In this document: positions 19,925 through 31,570 of the stretch, piece after piece
How positions within the stretch are numbered: the stretch's first letter is position 1
Layout: each line of letters starts with the position of its first letter
Assembly: GCF_000488215.1 (NCBI RefSeq)
Contig: NZ_KI530734.1
Span: 186,001 to 250,000, forward strand
Direction: 5' to 3'
Source of the DNA: Acinetobacter nectaris CIP 110549
GTDB lineage: Bacteria; Pseudomonadota; Gammaproteobacteria; Pseudomonadales; Moraxellaceae
DNA length: 64,000 bases
Made by a program: the position numbers and the translations under genes
Notes under the pieces: model-generated
The model's input: the letters and a program-made list of their open reading frames with translations, nothing else
Database searches by the model: none
What the model was told of the DNA's origin: nothing

Positions 19925-20530
19925 ATGATAAAGAAAGAACAATATACACAAAATGATGTAAACGTTCTCTCACGAGAATCAATATATCAAGGTTTTGTAA
20001 AACTAGAAAAAGTAAGCCTACAATATCGGCTATTCAATCAAAATAATTACTCACGCGTTGTAGAAAGAGAACTCATTCGACGTAAAAAAGCAGCTGGTGT
20101 TCTCATCTATAATGACGAACAAAAACGCTTTGCTCTCATTGAACAGTTTCGTGTTGGCGCATTAGATGATACACACTCCCCTTGGCATCTTGAAGTTGTT
20201 GCAGGGGTTTTAGATGGCAATGAAACACCTGAAAGTTGTATTTATAGAGAAAGTCTTGAAGAGTCAGGCTGCGAGCTTTATGACCATAAACATCTTTTTA
20301 CCTTTTATCCTTCGGCAGGGTCATGTGATGAAATTTTCTACCTATATACAGCACAAGCTAAACTGCCTAGTCATGGTGGTATTTTTGGCTTAGCGCAAGA
20401 GGGGGAGAATATTCAACTGCACCTATTCAATTATAATGAGTTAGATACAATTTTCAGAAACTGCCAACTTCGTAATGCACCAGTCATTATCGCTTTACAA
20501 TGGCTTCAACAGCATATTAAGACGCTTTAA
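19925..20530 (+). CDS. nudF: ADP-ribose pyrophosphatase, Nudix family
   Basis: A protein of about 201 residues of the ADP-ribose diphosphatase type. The Nudix box is present as GVLDGNETPESCIYRESLEE (about 96-115), with the RE-x2-EE metal site intact. An N-terminal domain with VERELIRRKKAAGVL and a preceding beta region matches the NudF layout, and the YPSAGSCDE segment after the box is typical. The ATG at 19925 is preferred to a TTG at 19913; neither has a strong ribosome site. cpdA follows after 35 bases, the same nudF-cpdA pairing as in E. coli. Confidence 0.9.
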   Translation: MIKKEQYTQNDVNVLSRESIYQGFVKLEKVSLQYRLFNQNNYSRVVERELIRRKKAAGVLIYNDEQKRFALIEQFRVGALDDTHSPWHLEVVAGVLDGNETPESCIYRESLEESGCELYDHKHLFTFYPSAGSCDEIFYLYTAQAKLPSHGGIFGLAQEGENIQLHLFNYNELDTIFRNCQLRNAPVIIALQWLQQHIKTL

Positions 20531-20565
20531 AAGTGATCCTTTCTATTGATGGGAATATACCCTGA

Positions 20566-21339
20566 ATGAAAACAATTATCCAAATTAGTGACACACATTT
20601 AACAGATTCACCCGAAAATAAATTTATTCAAATTGATCCAGAGCATACATTTCATCAAATTACAGATGATATGATTGCGAAGTACAAAAATATTGATACC
20701 ATCATTCATACAGGTGATGTTGCCCAAGTCGCAAAAGCAGAAACCTATCAACGTTATCTGCAACATATGGAAAAATTTAAAATACCTTTTTATCAAGTTC
20801 CGGGAAATCATGATGATCTAAGTATTTTTCCATACCATCAGAACAGCCCTATTTCTATTATCCACTTAGATCATTGGTGTATTATTCTTCTAACCAGTGC
20901 AGTAAAAGGGCGCATTGATGGATGTATTTCGGAAGATCAGCTAGAAAAGCTAGCCCGTTTACTCGAGCAAAATCAGACACTACATACAGTTATTGGCTGC
21001 CATCATCATCCACTTCTCATGGAATCTGAATGGATTGACACACATTGCTTAAAAAATACTGATGCCTTACTTAAAATATTAAAGAAATATCCCCAAGTAA
21101 AAGCCATCATTTCAGGGCATGTGCATCAGGAAGCAAAAATTGAATTAGATAACATTCAATTTTTATCTGTGCCTTCAACATCTGTTCAATTTAAACCTAA
21201 AAGTAAAGATTTCGCACTCGATACCATTCAAGCTGGCTATCGTGCCATTCACTTGCATGATAATGGTCATTTTGAAACACAAGTTCATCGCCTAGCAGCC
21301 CCTTTACCTCAAATAAATGAAAATATTTCAGGCTATTAA
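20566..21339 (+). CDS. cpdA: 3',5'-cyclic-AMP phosphodiesterase CpdA
   Basis: A 257-residue metallophosphoesterase that probably hydrolyses cAMP. All metal motifs are present in order: DTHL (about 9-12), GDVAQ (about 49-53), GNHD (about 81-84), GCHHHP (about 144-149) and SGHVHQE (about 184-190). It follows nudF closely, as in enterobacteria, supporting the CpdA name over other phosphoesterases. Confidence 0.93.
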   Translation: MKTIIQISDTHLTDSPENKFIQIDPEHTFHQITDDMIAKYKNIDTIIHTGDVAQVAKAETYQRYLQHMEKFKIPFYQVPGNHDDLSIFPYHQNSPISIIHLDHWCIILLTSAVKGRIDGCISEDQLEKLARLLEQNQTLHTVIGCHHHPLLMESEWIDTHCLKNTDALLKILKKYPQVKAIISGHVHQEAKIELDNIQFLSVPSTSVQFKPKSKDFALDTIQAGYRAIHLHDNGHFETQVHRLAAPLPQINENISGY

Positions 21340-21551
21340 CTTTTATTTTTCTAGAATTTATATTAACTTAGCTCATCGGTAAGGCTTATCTTGCATCAGA
21401 TATGCTTTAAGGACTACCCAAGTCATTAAAAAGTCTTTATGATAACGAGCCCTTAAATCTGTGGTTTTACACTTTTGAGGGCAATAATAAAAATTTGCAT
21501 CTCACCCTAACGAGTACGTAGCTTTGACGTATATGATGAGGAATGCCCTAT

Positions 21552-22076
21552 ATGGCAAATGATACTCTAAACCAAGTCCTAGATGAGCAAACAACTGTTG
21601 AAGGTGAAGCGCCAAAACGTGGTCGCAAAGTAAAACCTAAAACAGCAAGCAGCGGTTCTACAGCAAGCCTTTTTGGTATTGCACCTTATGAACCAAAGAA
21701 AAATGAAGAATATATGTCTGATGCGCAATTAGAGCACTTCAGAAAAATTCTTTTAGCTTGGAAAACTGACTTAATGTCAGAAGTAGACCGTACCTTAAAT
21801 ACAATGCAAGATGAGTCAACAGCTCTTCCTGATGTTAATGACCGTGCAACACAAGAAGAAGAGTTTGCAATTGAATTGCGTACTCGTGACCGTGAACGTC
21901 GCCTTATTCGTAAAATTGAGAAATCAATTGAAGCAATTAAAAATGATGATTACGGCTTTTGTGAAACATGTGGTGTGGAAATTGGTTTACGTCGCTTAGA
22001 AGCAAGACCAACAGCAACACTTTGCATTGATTGCAAAACATTGGCAGAAATTAAAGAAAAACAAAATAAAGGCTAA
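21552..22076 (+). CDS. dksA: RNA polymerase-binding transcription factor DksA
   Basis: The 174-residue protein inserts into the RNA polymerase secondary channel and works with ppGpp in the stringent response. The coiled-coil with tip residues DVNDRATQEE (about 93-102) and the C-terminal zinc finger CETCG...CIDCK (about 137-161) are present. The start at 21552 (MANDTL) is chosen because GAGG lies at useful spacing; ATG at 21543 is too close to it. The N-terminus has a Lys/Ser-rich extension relative to E. coli. It is followed three bases later by gluQ, a widely conserved pair. Confidence 0.97.
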   Translation: MANDTLNQVLDEQTTVEGEAPKRGRKVKPKTASSGSTASLFGIAPYEPKKNEEYMSDAQLEHFRKILLAWKTDLMSEVDRTLNTMQDESTALPDVNDRATQEEEFAIELRTRDRERRLIRKIEKSIEAIKNDDYGFCETCGVEIGLRRLEARPTATLCIDCKTLAEIKEKQNKG

Positions 22077-22079
22077 ACT

Positions 22080-22967
22080 ATGGGTGTATCACACTCAGAA
22101 AACACACCTTATAGGGGTCGGTTTGCGCCATCGCCAACCGGCCCTTTGCATTTTGGTTCACTCATTACAGCAGTCGCAAGTTACTGTGAAGCAAAATCAA
22201 GATATGGAAAATGGTTTGTTCGTATAGAAGATACCGATATTCCGCGCATATACCCCGGCAGCGAAACCCATATTCTTCAATGTTTAGATGCTTTTGAGTT
22301 TGAAATTGATGGTCAAATTTTTTTTCAAAAGGATCGACTGCATATTTACAATGATGTACTGCATAAACTACAGCAGAAAAATTACATTTACGCCTGCCAA
22401 TGTACTCGAAAAATGTTGGGTTCAAATGCCATTTATCAAGGTACATGTAAAACACTTGATCTAGCACTTGAAAATCAAGCAATTCGCGTAAAAGTAAATG
22501 ATCAACCTATTGAATTTATAGATGCTTTACAAGGGAATCAGACTGCTAACCTTGCACATGAACTTGGCGATTTTGTCTTAAAACGGCGTGATGGTATTAT
22601 CAACTATCAACTTGCTGTTGTTGTAGATGATTACCTCCAAGATATTACACATGTCGTTCGTGGCGCAGATTTACTTGATAATACAGCACGACAAATTTGG
22701 CTCGGACAACTCTTGGGCTATCCACCTCTCAAGTATATGCATTTACCTTTAGCAATGAATGACCAAGGTCAAAAGTTGTCTAAACAGAATATGGCACAAG
22801 CGCTCGATCCTTCAAATGCATCTCAGCTTTTACAGCAAGCACTCATTGCACTCAAACAACCTTTCGTAGAACTAGACCGACCTACAATCATGCTACAACA
22901 GGCAATTTCTCAATGGCAAAAAGATCTTATTCCAAAACAAAATACCCTACCTGACATATATCTTTAA
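22080..22967 (+). CDS. gluQ: Glutamyl-Q tRNA(Asp) synthetase
   Basis: The 295-residue GluRS paralogue glutamylates queuosine in tRNA(Asp). The N-terminal HIGH-like site lies in RFAPSPTGPLHFGSL (about 14-28) and the KMSKS-like site is QKLSKQN (about 236-242). Zinc ligand cysteines are in CQCTR and GTCK (about 102-121). It lacks the anticodon-binding domain of true GluRS, as expected. It is transcribed with dksA. Confidence 0.95.
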   Translation: MGVSHSENTPYRGRFAPSPTGPLHFGSLITAVASYCEAKSRYGKWFVRIEDTDIPRIYPGSETHILQCLDAFEFEIDGQIFFQKDRLHIYNDVLHKLQQKNYIYACQCTRKMLGSNAIYQGTCKTLDLALENQAIRVKVNDQPIEFIDALQGNQTANLAHELGDFVLKRRDGIINYQLAVVVDDYLQDITHVVRGADLLDNTARQIWLGQLLGYPPLKYMHLPLAMNDQGQKLSKQNMAQALDPSNASQLLQQALIALKQPFVELDRPTIMLQQAISQWQKDLIPKQNTLPDIYL

Positions 22968-22971
22968 ATAT

Positions 22972-23012
22972 AAAAAAGCACCTCACCCATATCTTAGGTA
23001 AAGTGCTTTTTT
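22972..23012. terminator. Bidirectional terminator between gluQ and ftsW
   Basis: AAAAAAGCAC (22972-22981) pairs with GTGCTTTTTT (23003-23012) with inner partial pairing; T-runs are present for both strands. It serves the convergent gluQ and ftsW genes. Confidence 0.85.
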
Positions 23013-23025
23013 AGTCAAAATACAG

Positions 23026-25592
<2,567 letters not shown>

Positions 25593-25744
25593 TTATGCCC
25601 CAAGAGTCATTCTTTTACTTTTATGAATGGTAGCACTTTGCTTTTTAGATTGCTTTTATAGATTAAACACCAACTCTGTTTTTTTGTGTTATTCACGTAA
25701 AAAAGCCATCTTTATGATGGCTCTTTATTTCTCTTATTAAAAAC

Positions 25745-25993
25745 TTACTTCCATTTTACTGCTTTTACAGTTTCAGGAACTTTGGTTTTACTTGGCGAAC
25801 TACTGCAACCACAGTCACCACAGCCTGAAACCATTGCAGGTCTAACCCAAGCTGCAAGCTTAGTCCATCCCTGTTTTTGGAAACCATTTGCAATACCATT
25901 AAATACTTTAAAAGCAGATTTTGGAAAAACCTTCTTAAACGTATAAATTGCACTCCAAATAACCAATGCTGCGACAATAATCATTTCAACCAT
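25745..25993 (-). CDS. Small Cys-rich membrane protein linked to FeoB
   Basis: An 82-residue protein with one N-terminal membrane helix (about 3-20) and a cysteine cluster near the C-terminus (CGDCGCSS, about 58-65). It starts 12 bases after feoB on the same strand. Small Cys-rich partners encoded beside feoB are known in several lineages (FeoB-associated Cys-rich or DUF6587-like proteins), with unproven roles in Fe(II) transfer. The position is where enterobacteria have FeoC, but the sequence is not a winged helix. Function is inferred from context. Confidence 0.8.
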   Translation of the reverse strand: MVEMIIVAALVIWSAIYTFKKVFPKSAFKVFNGIANGFQKQGWTKLAAWVRPAMVSGCGDCGCSSSPSKTKVPETVKAVKWK

Positions 25994-26005
25994 TTTAGCC
26001 TCCTC

Positions 26006-27859
26006 TTAGCCAAAATAATGTGAGGCAATTTGATAAGTCAGAAATGCTGTAAAATAAGCAAGTCCAAACAAATAAATTGTCATAAAGGCAACCATTTTCC
26101 ATGAGCCAGTCTCACGGCGTACAGTTGCAAGCGTTGAGATACAATGTGGTGCGTAAATAAACCAAACAAGTAGAGACAGTCCAGTTGCTACGGTCCAACC
26201 TGAACCCGGCGAACTAATTAAATGCGTTAAACCTTGTGCAACTGCATCATCATTCGCACCTGATAAAGCATATACCGTTCCCAATGAAGCAACCACAACT
26301 TCACGCGCTGCCATTGCAGGAATTAGAGCAATACAAATTTGCCAGTTAAAGCCAATTGGCGCAAATAAAGGTTGAATAAAATGCCCTAGCTGACCTGCAA
26401 AGCTATAATCAATCGCAGGTAATGTTGCATTGTCAGGTGCTTGAGGAAATGTACTTAAAAACCACAATAAAATTGAAAGAGCAAAGATAATACCGCCTAC
26501 ACGTTTTAAGAAAATACGCCCTCGGTCTAATAAACCAATGGCAATACTTTTCATATTTGGAAAACGGTAGCTTGGTAACTCCATAAGCAGTGCATATTCA
26601 GACTTATCTTTTTGAAAGAGCTTAATAATAAAAGCAACAACCAAGGCACTTAGTATGCCCGCCATATACAAAGCAAATAAAACGAGACCTTGTAAGCTTA
26701 AAAAGCCCCAAATTTGCGTATTTGGAATAAATGCCGAGATAAGTAAAGCATAAACAGGAAGACGTGCAGAACATGTCATCAGTGGAGCGACTAAAATTGT
26801 TGTTAAACGATCACGTGGATCATTAATACTTCTAGTTGCCATAATACCCGGTACAGCACATGCAAAACTTGAGAGCAATGGAATAAATGACCGTCCACTC
26901 AACCCTGCTTTATACATCAGTTTATCGAGTAAGAATGCTGCTCGAGGTAAGTAACCTGTTTCTTCTAAAAGTAAGATAAAGAAAAATAGAATTAGAATTT
27001 GGGGTAAGAAAACTAAAACACTACCTGCACCTGCAATAATACCATCTGCAACTAAGCTATGTAGCATCGGCTGTGTAATCACACCACCGACTGACTCACT
27101 CAACCATTTAAATGCGCTTTCAATACTGTCCATAAATGGTGCAGCCCAAGTAAATACTGCTTGGAATACAATAAACATTAAAAATGCAAGGCTAATTAGA
27201 CCTAGCACAGGATGTAAGAATATGCGGTCTAAAAATGCAGTACGTTTATCTTCTTTTTCTACAAAGACAATCACATCATCAAGAATTTTTTGTGCTTTTT
27301 GATGAGAGTTACCCACTAAACCACTTAACTCAGTATGTGGCACAGTAAAACGCTGTTGTTCAAGTGCTTTTGTTAAATTTGCTACACCTGATGCACTTTT
27401 GGCAACTGTTTCTGTAACAGGTACACCCAAACGCTCTGAAAGCTTTTGAACATTAATTTGAATACCACGGCGACGTGCTTCATCCATCATATTCAGAACG
27501 ACCATAACAGGTCGTCCTAATGCAATCACTTCAAGTACTAAACCTAAATGTAGACTCAAGTTCGTTGCATCAACAATACATAAAAATGCATCTTGCTCTG
27601 CTTCTGCTTCCACTTTTCCTAAACAGACATCACGTGTGACTGCCTCATCAGGACTGGTTGCATCTAAACTATATGTTCCCGGCAAATCGAGCACACGAAC
27701 CGCTTTACCTGAAGGTAACGTAAAAAAACCGACCTTCTTCTCAACAGTCACACCCGCATAGTTTCCTACTTTTTGACGAGTCCCTGTCAACTGGTTAAAA
27801 ACTGAAGTTTTTCCGCAGTTGGGATTTCCCACTAAAGCAACACGAAGTATCTCACTCAT
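26006..27859 (-). CDS. feoB: Ferrous iron transporter FeoB
   Basis: A 617-residue Fe(II) permease with an N-terminal G domain: GNPNCGKTSVFNQLTG (about 11-26), DLPGTYSL (about 59-66) and NMMDEA. The membrane part has the two Gate regions with conserved cysteines (PLLSSFACAVPGIMA, about 328-342, and PLMTCSARLPVY). It is shorter than the 773-residue E. coli protein, mostly at the C-terminus. It overlaps feoA by four bases and is followed by the Cys-rich small protein. Confidence 0.97.
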   Translation of the reverse strand: MSEILRVALVGNPNCGKTSVFNQLTGTRQKVGNYAGVTVEKKVGFFTLPSGKAVRVLDLPGTYSLDATSPDEAVTRDVCLGKVEAEAEQDAFLCIVDATNLSLHLGLVLEVIALGRPVMVVLNMMDEARRRGIQINVQKLSERLGVPVTETVAKSASGVANLTKALEQQRFTVPHTELSGLVGNSHQKAQKILDDVIVFVEKEDKRTAFLDRIFLHPVLGLISLAFLMFIVFQAVFTWAAPFMDSIESAFKWLSESVGGVITQPMLHSLVADGIIAGAGSVLVFLPQILILFFFILLLEETGYLPRAAFLLDKLMYKAGLSGRSFIPLLSSFACAVPGIMATRSINDPRDRLTTILVAPLMTCSARLPVYALLISAFIPNTQIWGFLSLQGLVLFALYMAGILSALVVAFIIKLFQKDKSEYALLMELPSYRFPNMKSIAIGLLDRGRIFLKRVGGIIFALSILLWFLSTFPQAPDNATLPAIDYSFAGQLGHFIQPLFAPIGFNWQICIALIPAMAAREVVVASLGTVYALSGANDDAVAQGLTHLISSPGSGWTVATGLSLLVWFIYAPHCISTLATVRRETGSWKMVAFMTIYLFGLAYFTAFLTYQIASHYFG

Positions 27860-28116
27860 GAATGAGCTCCTTCTTTATTTACTTCAATTTTTTCTGCTTC
27901 GGACTTTCTTAATGCAAAACGTGTAAAACCAATCTGAATTAAAATTGGATCACCACCAAATATCCCTCGCGCAATGATTTTCACAAGCGTTCCTGGTAAG
28001 AATCCTAAAGTTTCCAATCGGCTAGCAATTAAATCACCTTTTTCATCTGTAGAATCTAAATGATTAATCTTTTGTATAACAGCAGCTTGCTTGACCTTTA
28101 ACTCTGATAACAGCAC
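27856..28116 (-). CDS. feoA: FeoA, SH3-like partner of FeoB
   Basis: An 86-residue SH3-fold protein required with FeoB for Fe(II) uptake. The segments LETLGFLPGTLVKIIARG and ALRKSEAEKIEV are typical. The start is GTG at 28116, with AAGGAA upstream. It is first in feoA-feoB-Cys-rich order and has a Fur-like site about 42 bases upstream. Confidence 0.95.
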   Translation of the reverse strand: MLLSELKVKQAAVIQKINHLDSTDEKGDLIASRLETLGFLPGTLVKIIARGIFGGDPILIQIGFTRFALRKSEAEKIEVNKEGAHS

Positions 28117-28157
28117 CGCGCAGCTTCCTTAACATTTTTAATTATTATAAACATAAA

Positions 28158-28172
28158 TGAGAACAATTTGCA
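28158..28172. promoter_or_regulatory. Possible Fur box upstream of feoA
   Basis: TGAGAACAATTTGCA matches the 7-1-7 Fur motif TGATAATnATTATCA at 10 of 14 arm positions. It lies in the feoA-xerD gap, about 42 bases before feoA. Fur repression of feo under iron is established elsewhere; this site is a visual match only. Confidence 0.45.
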
Positions 28173-28254
28173 TACACATAAACTGTTATTAACCAAATGC
28201 AACATTTATTATTTTTCACTTCTCAAGCAAATTATTTTTCACTATGATGTCAGC

Positions 28255-29175
28255 ATGCTAAACAATAAAAAACCGCGCGTTCCCGCGCCTGTTCAGATAC
28301 CTAAAGAGCTCCCTTTTCTTATTGGGTACAGAGACTATTTAGTCGCACAAACGGTCAGTCCTCATACACGAAATGCTTATTTATCTGACTTAACACAATG
28401 CGCACAACTGTGTCGCCTGCCCTTACCACAGTGGTGCAAAGATGATATTTCAGATGTACTCATTGAACTGACAAAACAAGGGAAAAGTCCACGTTCAATT
28501 GCACGTATTCTTTCAGCTCTGCGCTCTTTCTTTAAGTTCATGCGTGAGCAAAAACTAAGAACAGATGACCCTTTAGAAACACATAAGACACCGCAGTTAG
28601 GTCGAGCTTTACCCAAAGACTTAAGTGAAGAAGATGTTGAAGCACTCATTCAAACTCCAGACATTCACACCTACTTAGGACTTCGCGATCGAGCTATGCT
28701 CGAGGTTTTATATGCAAGTGGTTTGCGCGTCAGTGAATTAATTAACCTGCGAATTGATTTACTCAATTTACGCCAAGGTTATTTACGCATATTGGGTAAA
28801 GGCAATAAGGAACGCCTTGTACCTATGGGACAAGTTGCTACAGAGTGGATTGAAAAATACCTCAATGAATCGCGACCACATTTATATAAATCAAGCACTG
28901 ACTATCTATTTTTGACTCAACATGGCGGTATTATGAGTCGGCAGAACTTTTGGTATGCCATAAAAAGATATGCAATTATTGCCAATATTCAAACAGAGCT
29001 TTCTCCGCATACACTCAGACATGCTTTTGCAACACATCTACTCAACCACGGTGCCGATTTAAGAGTTGTGCAAATGTTATTAGGACACAGTGATTTATCA
29101 ACAACCCAAATTTATACGCATGTTGCACAAGTCCGACTGCAAAAAGTACATGCCGAGCACCATCCACGCCCGTAA
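28255..29175 (+). CDS. xerD: Tyrosine recombinase XerD
   Basis: A 306-residue site-specific recombinase that resolves chromosome dimers at dif with XerC and FtsK. The catalytic residues are visible: R in ASGLRVSEL, HTLRHAF, LLGHSD and the tyrosine in TTQIYTHV. The C-terminal sequence RVVQMLLGHSDLSTTQIYTH and the ending HHPR resemble XerD rather than XerC, and the dsbC neighbour matches the xerD-dsbC order in E. coli. The ATG at 28255 gives the family N-terminus; a longer reading to 28168 runs over the feo promoter region. Confidence 0.92.
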   Translation: MLNNKKPRVPAPVQIPKELPFLIGYRDYLVAQTVSPHTRNAYLSDLTQCAQLCRLPLPQWCKDDISDVLIELTKQGKSPRSIARILSALRSFFKFMREQKLRTDDPLETHKTPQLGRALPKDLSEEDVEALIQTPDIHTYLGLRDRAMLEVLYASGLRVSELINLRIDLLNLRQGYLRILGKGNKERLVPMGQVATEWIEKYLNESRPHLYKSSTDYLFLTQHGGIMSRQNFWYAIKRYAIIANIQTELSPHTLRHAFATHLLNHGADLRVVQMLLGHSDLSTTQIYTHVAQVRLQKVHAEHHPRP

Positions 29176-29287
29176 AACTGTTCATTATCATTGCTACAGT
29201 CGTTAATGAAAATTCACGAATTTTTGCATATTTTTTGATATGCTTAAGACCTATTTTTATTCTTATTGATTAGTTAAAGAGTTTTTT

Positions 29288-30103
29288 ATGACCTTTCCTT
29301 ACGCTAAAACGCTCCTAGCTTGTGCCATTAGTGTGACTGCATTACTTTCTGGTTGCTCAAAAGACAAAGCAGCAACAACAAAATCAGACTCACTTACAGC
29401 AACAAGCCCTGCAACAGGTGATGTGTCACCAATTTTAGAGCGTAACGAGAAACAACGCTTAATTACAACGTTCCAAGAACAGTTGGAAAAAGCAAATATT
29501 AAAATTAAAGTTACAGATATCAAAAAAACCGAAGTTCCAAATATTTACTGGGTAAATTTAGAGGGTATGCCTTCTGTTTATGCAACAGCAGATGGTAAAT
29601 ATATTATTCAAGGCGATATTTTACGTTTAGGCGATACAAAACTTCATAACGTAAGCGAAGGTCTACAGGCTCAAGAAAATCAAAAAATTTTTGAAGCTCT
29701 CAATACAAAAGATCTCATTGTTTATCCTGCACAAGGCCAAACAAAACATATCGTTTATGTATTTACCGATGCAAGCTGCCCCTACTGCCATAAGCTACAT
29801 GAATCTCTACCAGAAATTACAGCTAAAGGTATTGAAGTACGTTACATTGCATGGCCACGTGGTGAACAATTCTTACCTGCAATGGAAAGCATTTGGTGTA
29901 GTAAAGACCGTAAAGCTGCATTTGAATCTGTGGTTAAGGGTGAAGCAATTGCACCTGCTCAATGTCAGAATCCAGTAAAATCACAATACTTATTGGGTCT
30001 AAATATTGGCGTAAATGGCACACCTGCTATCTACAGTCAAGATGGCCACTACCTCGGTGGTTACCTTTCAGCCGATGATATTGTTAAAAAATTAGAAAAA
30101 TAA
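29288..30103 (+). CDS. dsbC: DsbC-type disulfide isomerase with lipoprotein signal
   Basis: A 271-residue thioredoxin-fold protein with an N-terminal dimerisation domain and the active site CPYC (residues 164-167); a later cysteine pair (near 204 and 224) matches the structural disulfide of DsbC. It should shuffle wrong disulfides in the periplasm, kept reduced by DsbD. Unlike E. coli DsbC it has a lipobox, LLSGC with Cys at 23, and a Ser/Thr/Ala-rich tether, predicting membrane attachment. It lies between xerD and hom. The lipid anchor is inferred from sequence. Confidence 0.92.
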   Translation: MTFPYAKTLLACAISVTALLSGCSKDKAATTKSDSLTATSPATGDVSPILERNEKQRLITTFQEQLEKANIKIKVTDIKKTEVPNIYWVNLEGMPSVYATADGKYIIQGDILRLGDTKLHNVSEGLQAQENQKIFEALNTKDLIVYPAQGQTKHIVYVFTDASCPYCHKLHESLPEITAKGIEVRYIAWPRGEQFLPAMESIWCSKDRKAAFESVVKGEAIAPAQCQNPVKSQYLLGLNIGVNGTPAIYSQDGHYLGGYLSADDIVKKLEK

Positions 30104-30111
30104 TACTAAAA

Positions 30112-30139
30112 TAGGTGAAGATTCGTGAATCTTCACCTA
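30112..30139. other. Perfect 13-bp hairpin between dsbC and hom
   Basis: Bases 30112-30124 and 30127-30139 are exact inverted repeats. A run of eight T occurs only about ten bases after the stem (30150-30157), so it may be an imperfect dsbC terminator on the plus strand. Confidence 0.5.
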
Positions 30140-30203
30140 CACTCTGCCGTTTTTTTTAGCTATGATCTAAGATCATTTGCTAATATTTATTTTGGAGTGT
30201 GAC

Positions 30204-31505
30204 GTGAAACCAGTTCGTCTGGCTATACTTGGTCTTGGTACCGTTGGTAGTGGAGTTCTTCAATTATTACAAGAAAATGCTACAGAAATTAAACGCCGTA
30301 CAGGTCGAGAAATTCAAATTACTCACGTAGGCACTCGCCGTCCTCGTCCAGATCTCAACTTAGAAGGCATTCAACAAAGTGACGACTTATTTGAAATCGT
30401 TCGTCAACCTGATGTTGATATTGTCGTTGAGTTGATTGGTGGGCTTCATCCAGCACATGATCTAATCTTAGAAGCAATTAAACACGGTAAGCAAGTTGTT
30501 ACCGCAAATAAAGCATTACTTGCTGAAGAAGGCAACGCACTGTTTGAAGCTGCCGATAACAATACTGTACAAATTGCGTATGAAGCTGCGGTCGCAGGTG
30601 GCATTCCTATTATTAAAGTCATGCGTGAAGGACTTGCAGCAAACCGAATTGACTGGTTAGCTGGTATTATTAATGGTACAGGTAACTTTATCCTGACAGA
30701 AATGCGCGATAAATCGCGTCAGTTTAAAGATGTACTTGCTGAAGCACAAGCTCTCGGCTATGCAGAAGCAGACCCAACTTTCGATGTGGAAGGCATTGAT
30801 GCAGCACATAAACTGACATTACTTGCCTCTATTGCATTTGGTATCCCGTTACAATTTGAGAAGGTTTACACTGAAGGTATTAGTAAAATTACAGCACAAG
30901 ATGTGAAATATGCTGAAGAGCTTGGCTTCCGTATTAAACACTTAGGTATCGCACGCCGTGCTGAAAATGGTATTGAACTCCGTGTTCACCCAACATTAAT
31001 TCCTGAAGAACAACCTCTAGCAAACGTAAATGGCGTTCAAAATGCTGTGTCTGTGAAAGCAAGTGCTGTGGGTCAAACCATGTATTATGGTCCTGGTGCA
31101 GGTGGTGGCCCAACAGCTTCTGCTGTTGTTGCAGATGTCATCGATCTTGTACGTGATATTTCATATACCGAAGACGGTTCAGGAACAATTCCACAACTTG
31201 CGTTTGAATCACTTGAAGATATTAAAATTCTAAAACGCGAAGAAATGACCACAGCATACTATCTACGTGTCAATGTTGATGACAACAAAGGCGTTTTAGC
31301 AGATATCACAACAATTTTAAGCCATTGTGGTATTAGTATCGATGCCATTATGCAACAACCACGTTTGAAAGACCGTGTTCCTGTCGTCATTATGACAGAC
31401 CCGATTGTTGAGTCAAAAATGGATGAAGCCATTGCTAAAATCCAAGCACTGCCTGCAACACATGGTGAAGTGACTCGAATCCGCTTGGAATCTCTTGAAA
31501 ATTAA
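30204..31505 (+). CDS. hom: Homoserine dehydrogenase
   Basis: The 433-residue NAD(P)-dependent enzyme reduces aspartate semialdehyde to homoserine, the branch to threonine, methionine and isoleucine. The Rossmann motif GLGTVGSG (about 10-17), the catalytic domain (NGTGNFILTEM) and a C-terminal ACT domain (about 350-430) are visible, the latter suggesting threonine feedback. I chose GTG at 30204 because TTTGGAG precedes it. It is monofunctional, without a fused aspartokinase. thrC follows after 65 bases. Confidence 0.97.
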   Translation: MKPVRLAILGLGTVGSGVLQLLQENATEIKRRTGREIQITHVGTRRPRPDLNLEGIQQSDDLFEIVRQPDVDIVVELIGGLHPAHDLILEAIKHGKQVVTANKALLAEEGNALFEAADNNTVQIAYEAAVAGGIPIIKVMREGLAANRIDWLAGIINGTGNFILTEMRDKSRQFKDVLAEAQALGYAEADPTFDVEGIDAAHKLTLLASIAFGIPLQFEKVYTEGISKITAQDVKYAEELGFRIKHLGIARRAENGIELRVHPTLIPEEQPLANVNGVQNAVSVKASAVGQTMYYGPGAGGGPTASAVVADVIDLVRDISYTEDGSGTIPQLAFESLEDIKILKREEMTTAYYLRVNVDDNKGVLADITTILSHCGISIDAIMQQPRLKDRVPVVIMTDPIVESKMDEAIAKIQALPATHGEVTRIRLESLEN

Positions 31506-31570
31506 TTTAAGCTCATTTGCGAGACAAATTACAGTCTCGCATGTTTTACACATATTATTGGAACATCATC

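Noticed and set aside
28255..29175. Tyrosine recombinase as an integron or phage integrase
   Set aside because: C-terminal sequence and the dsbC neighbour identify housekeeping XerD; no attachment repeats or cargo nearby.
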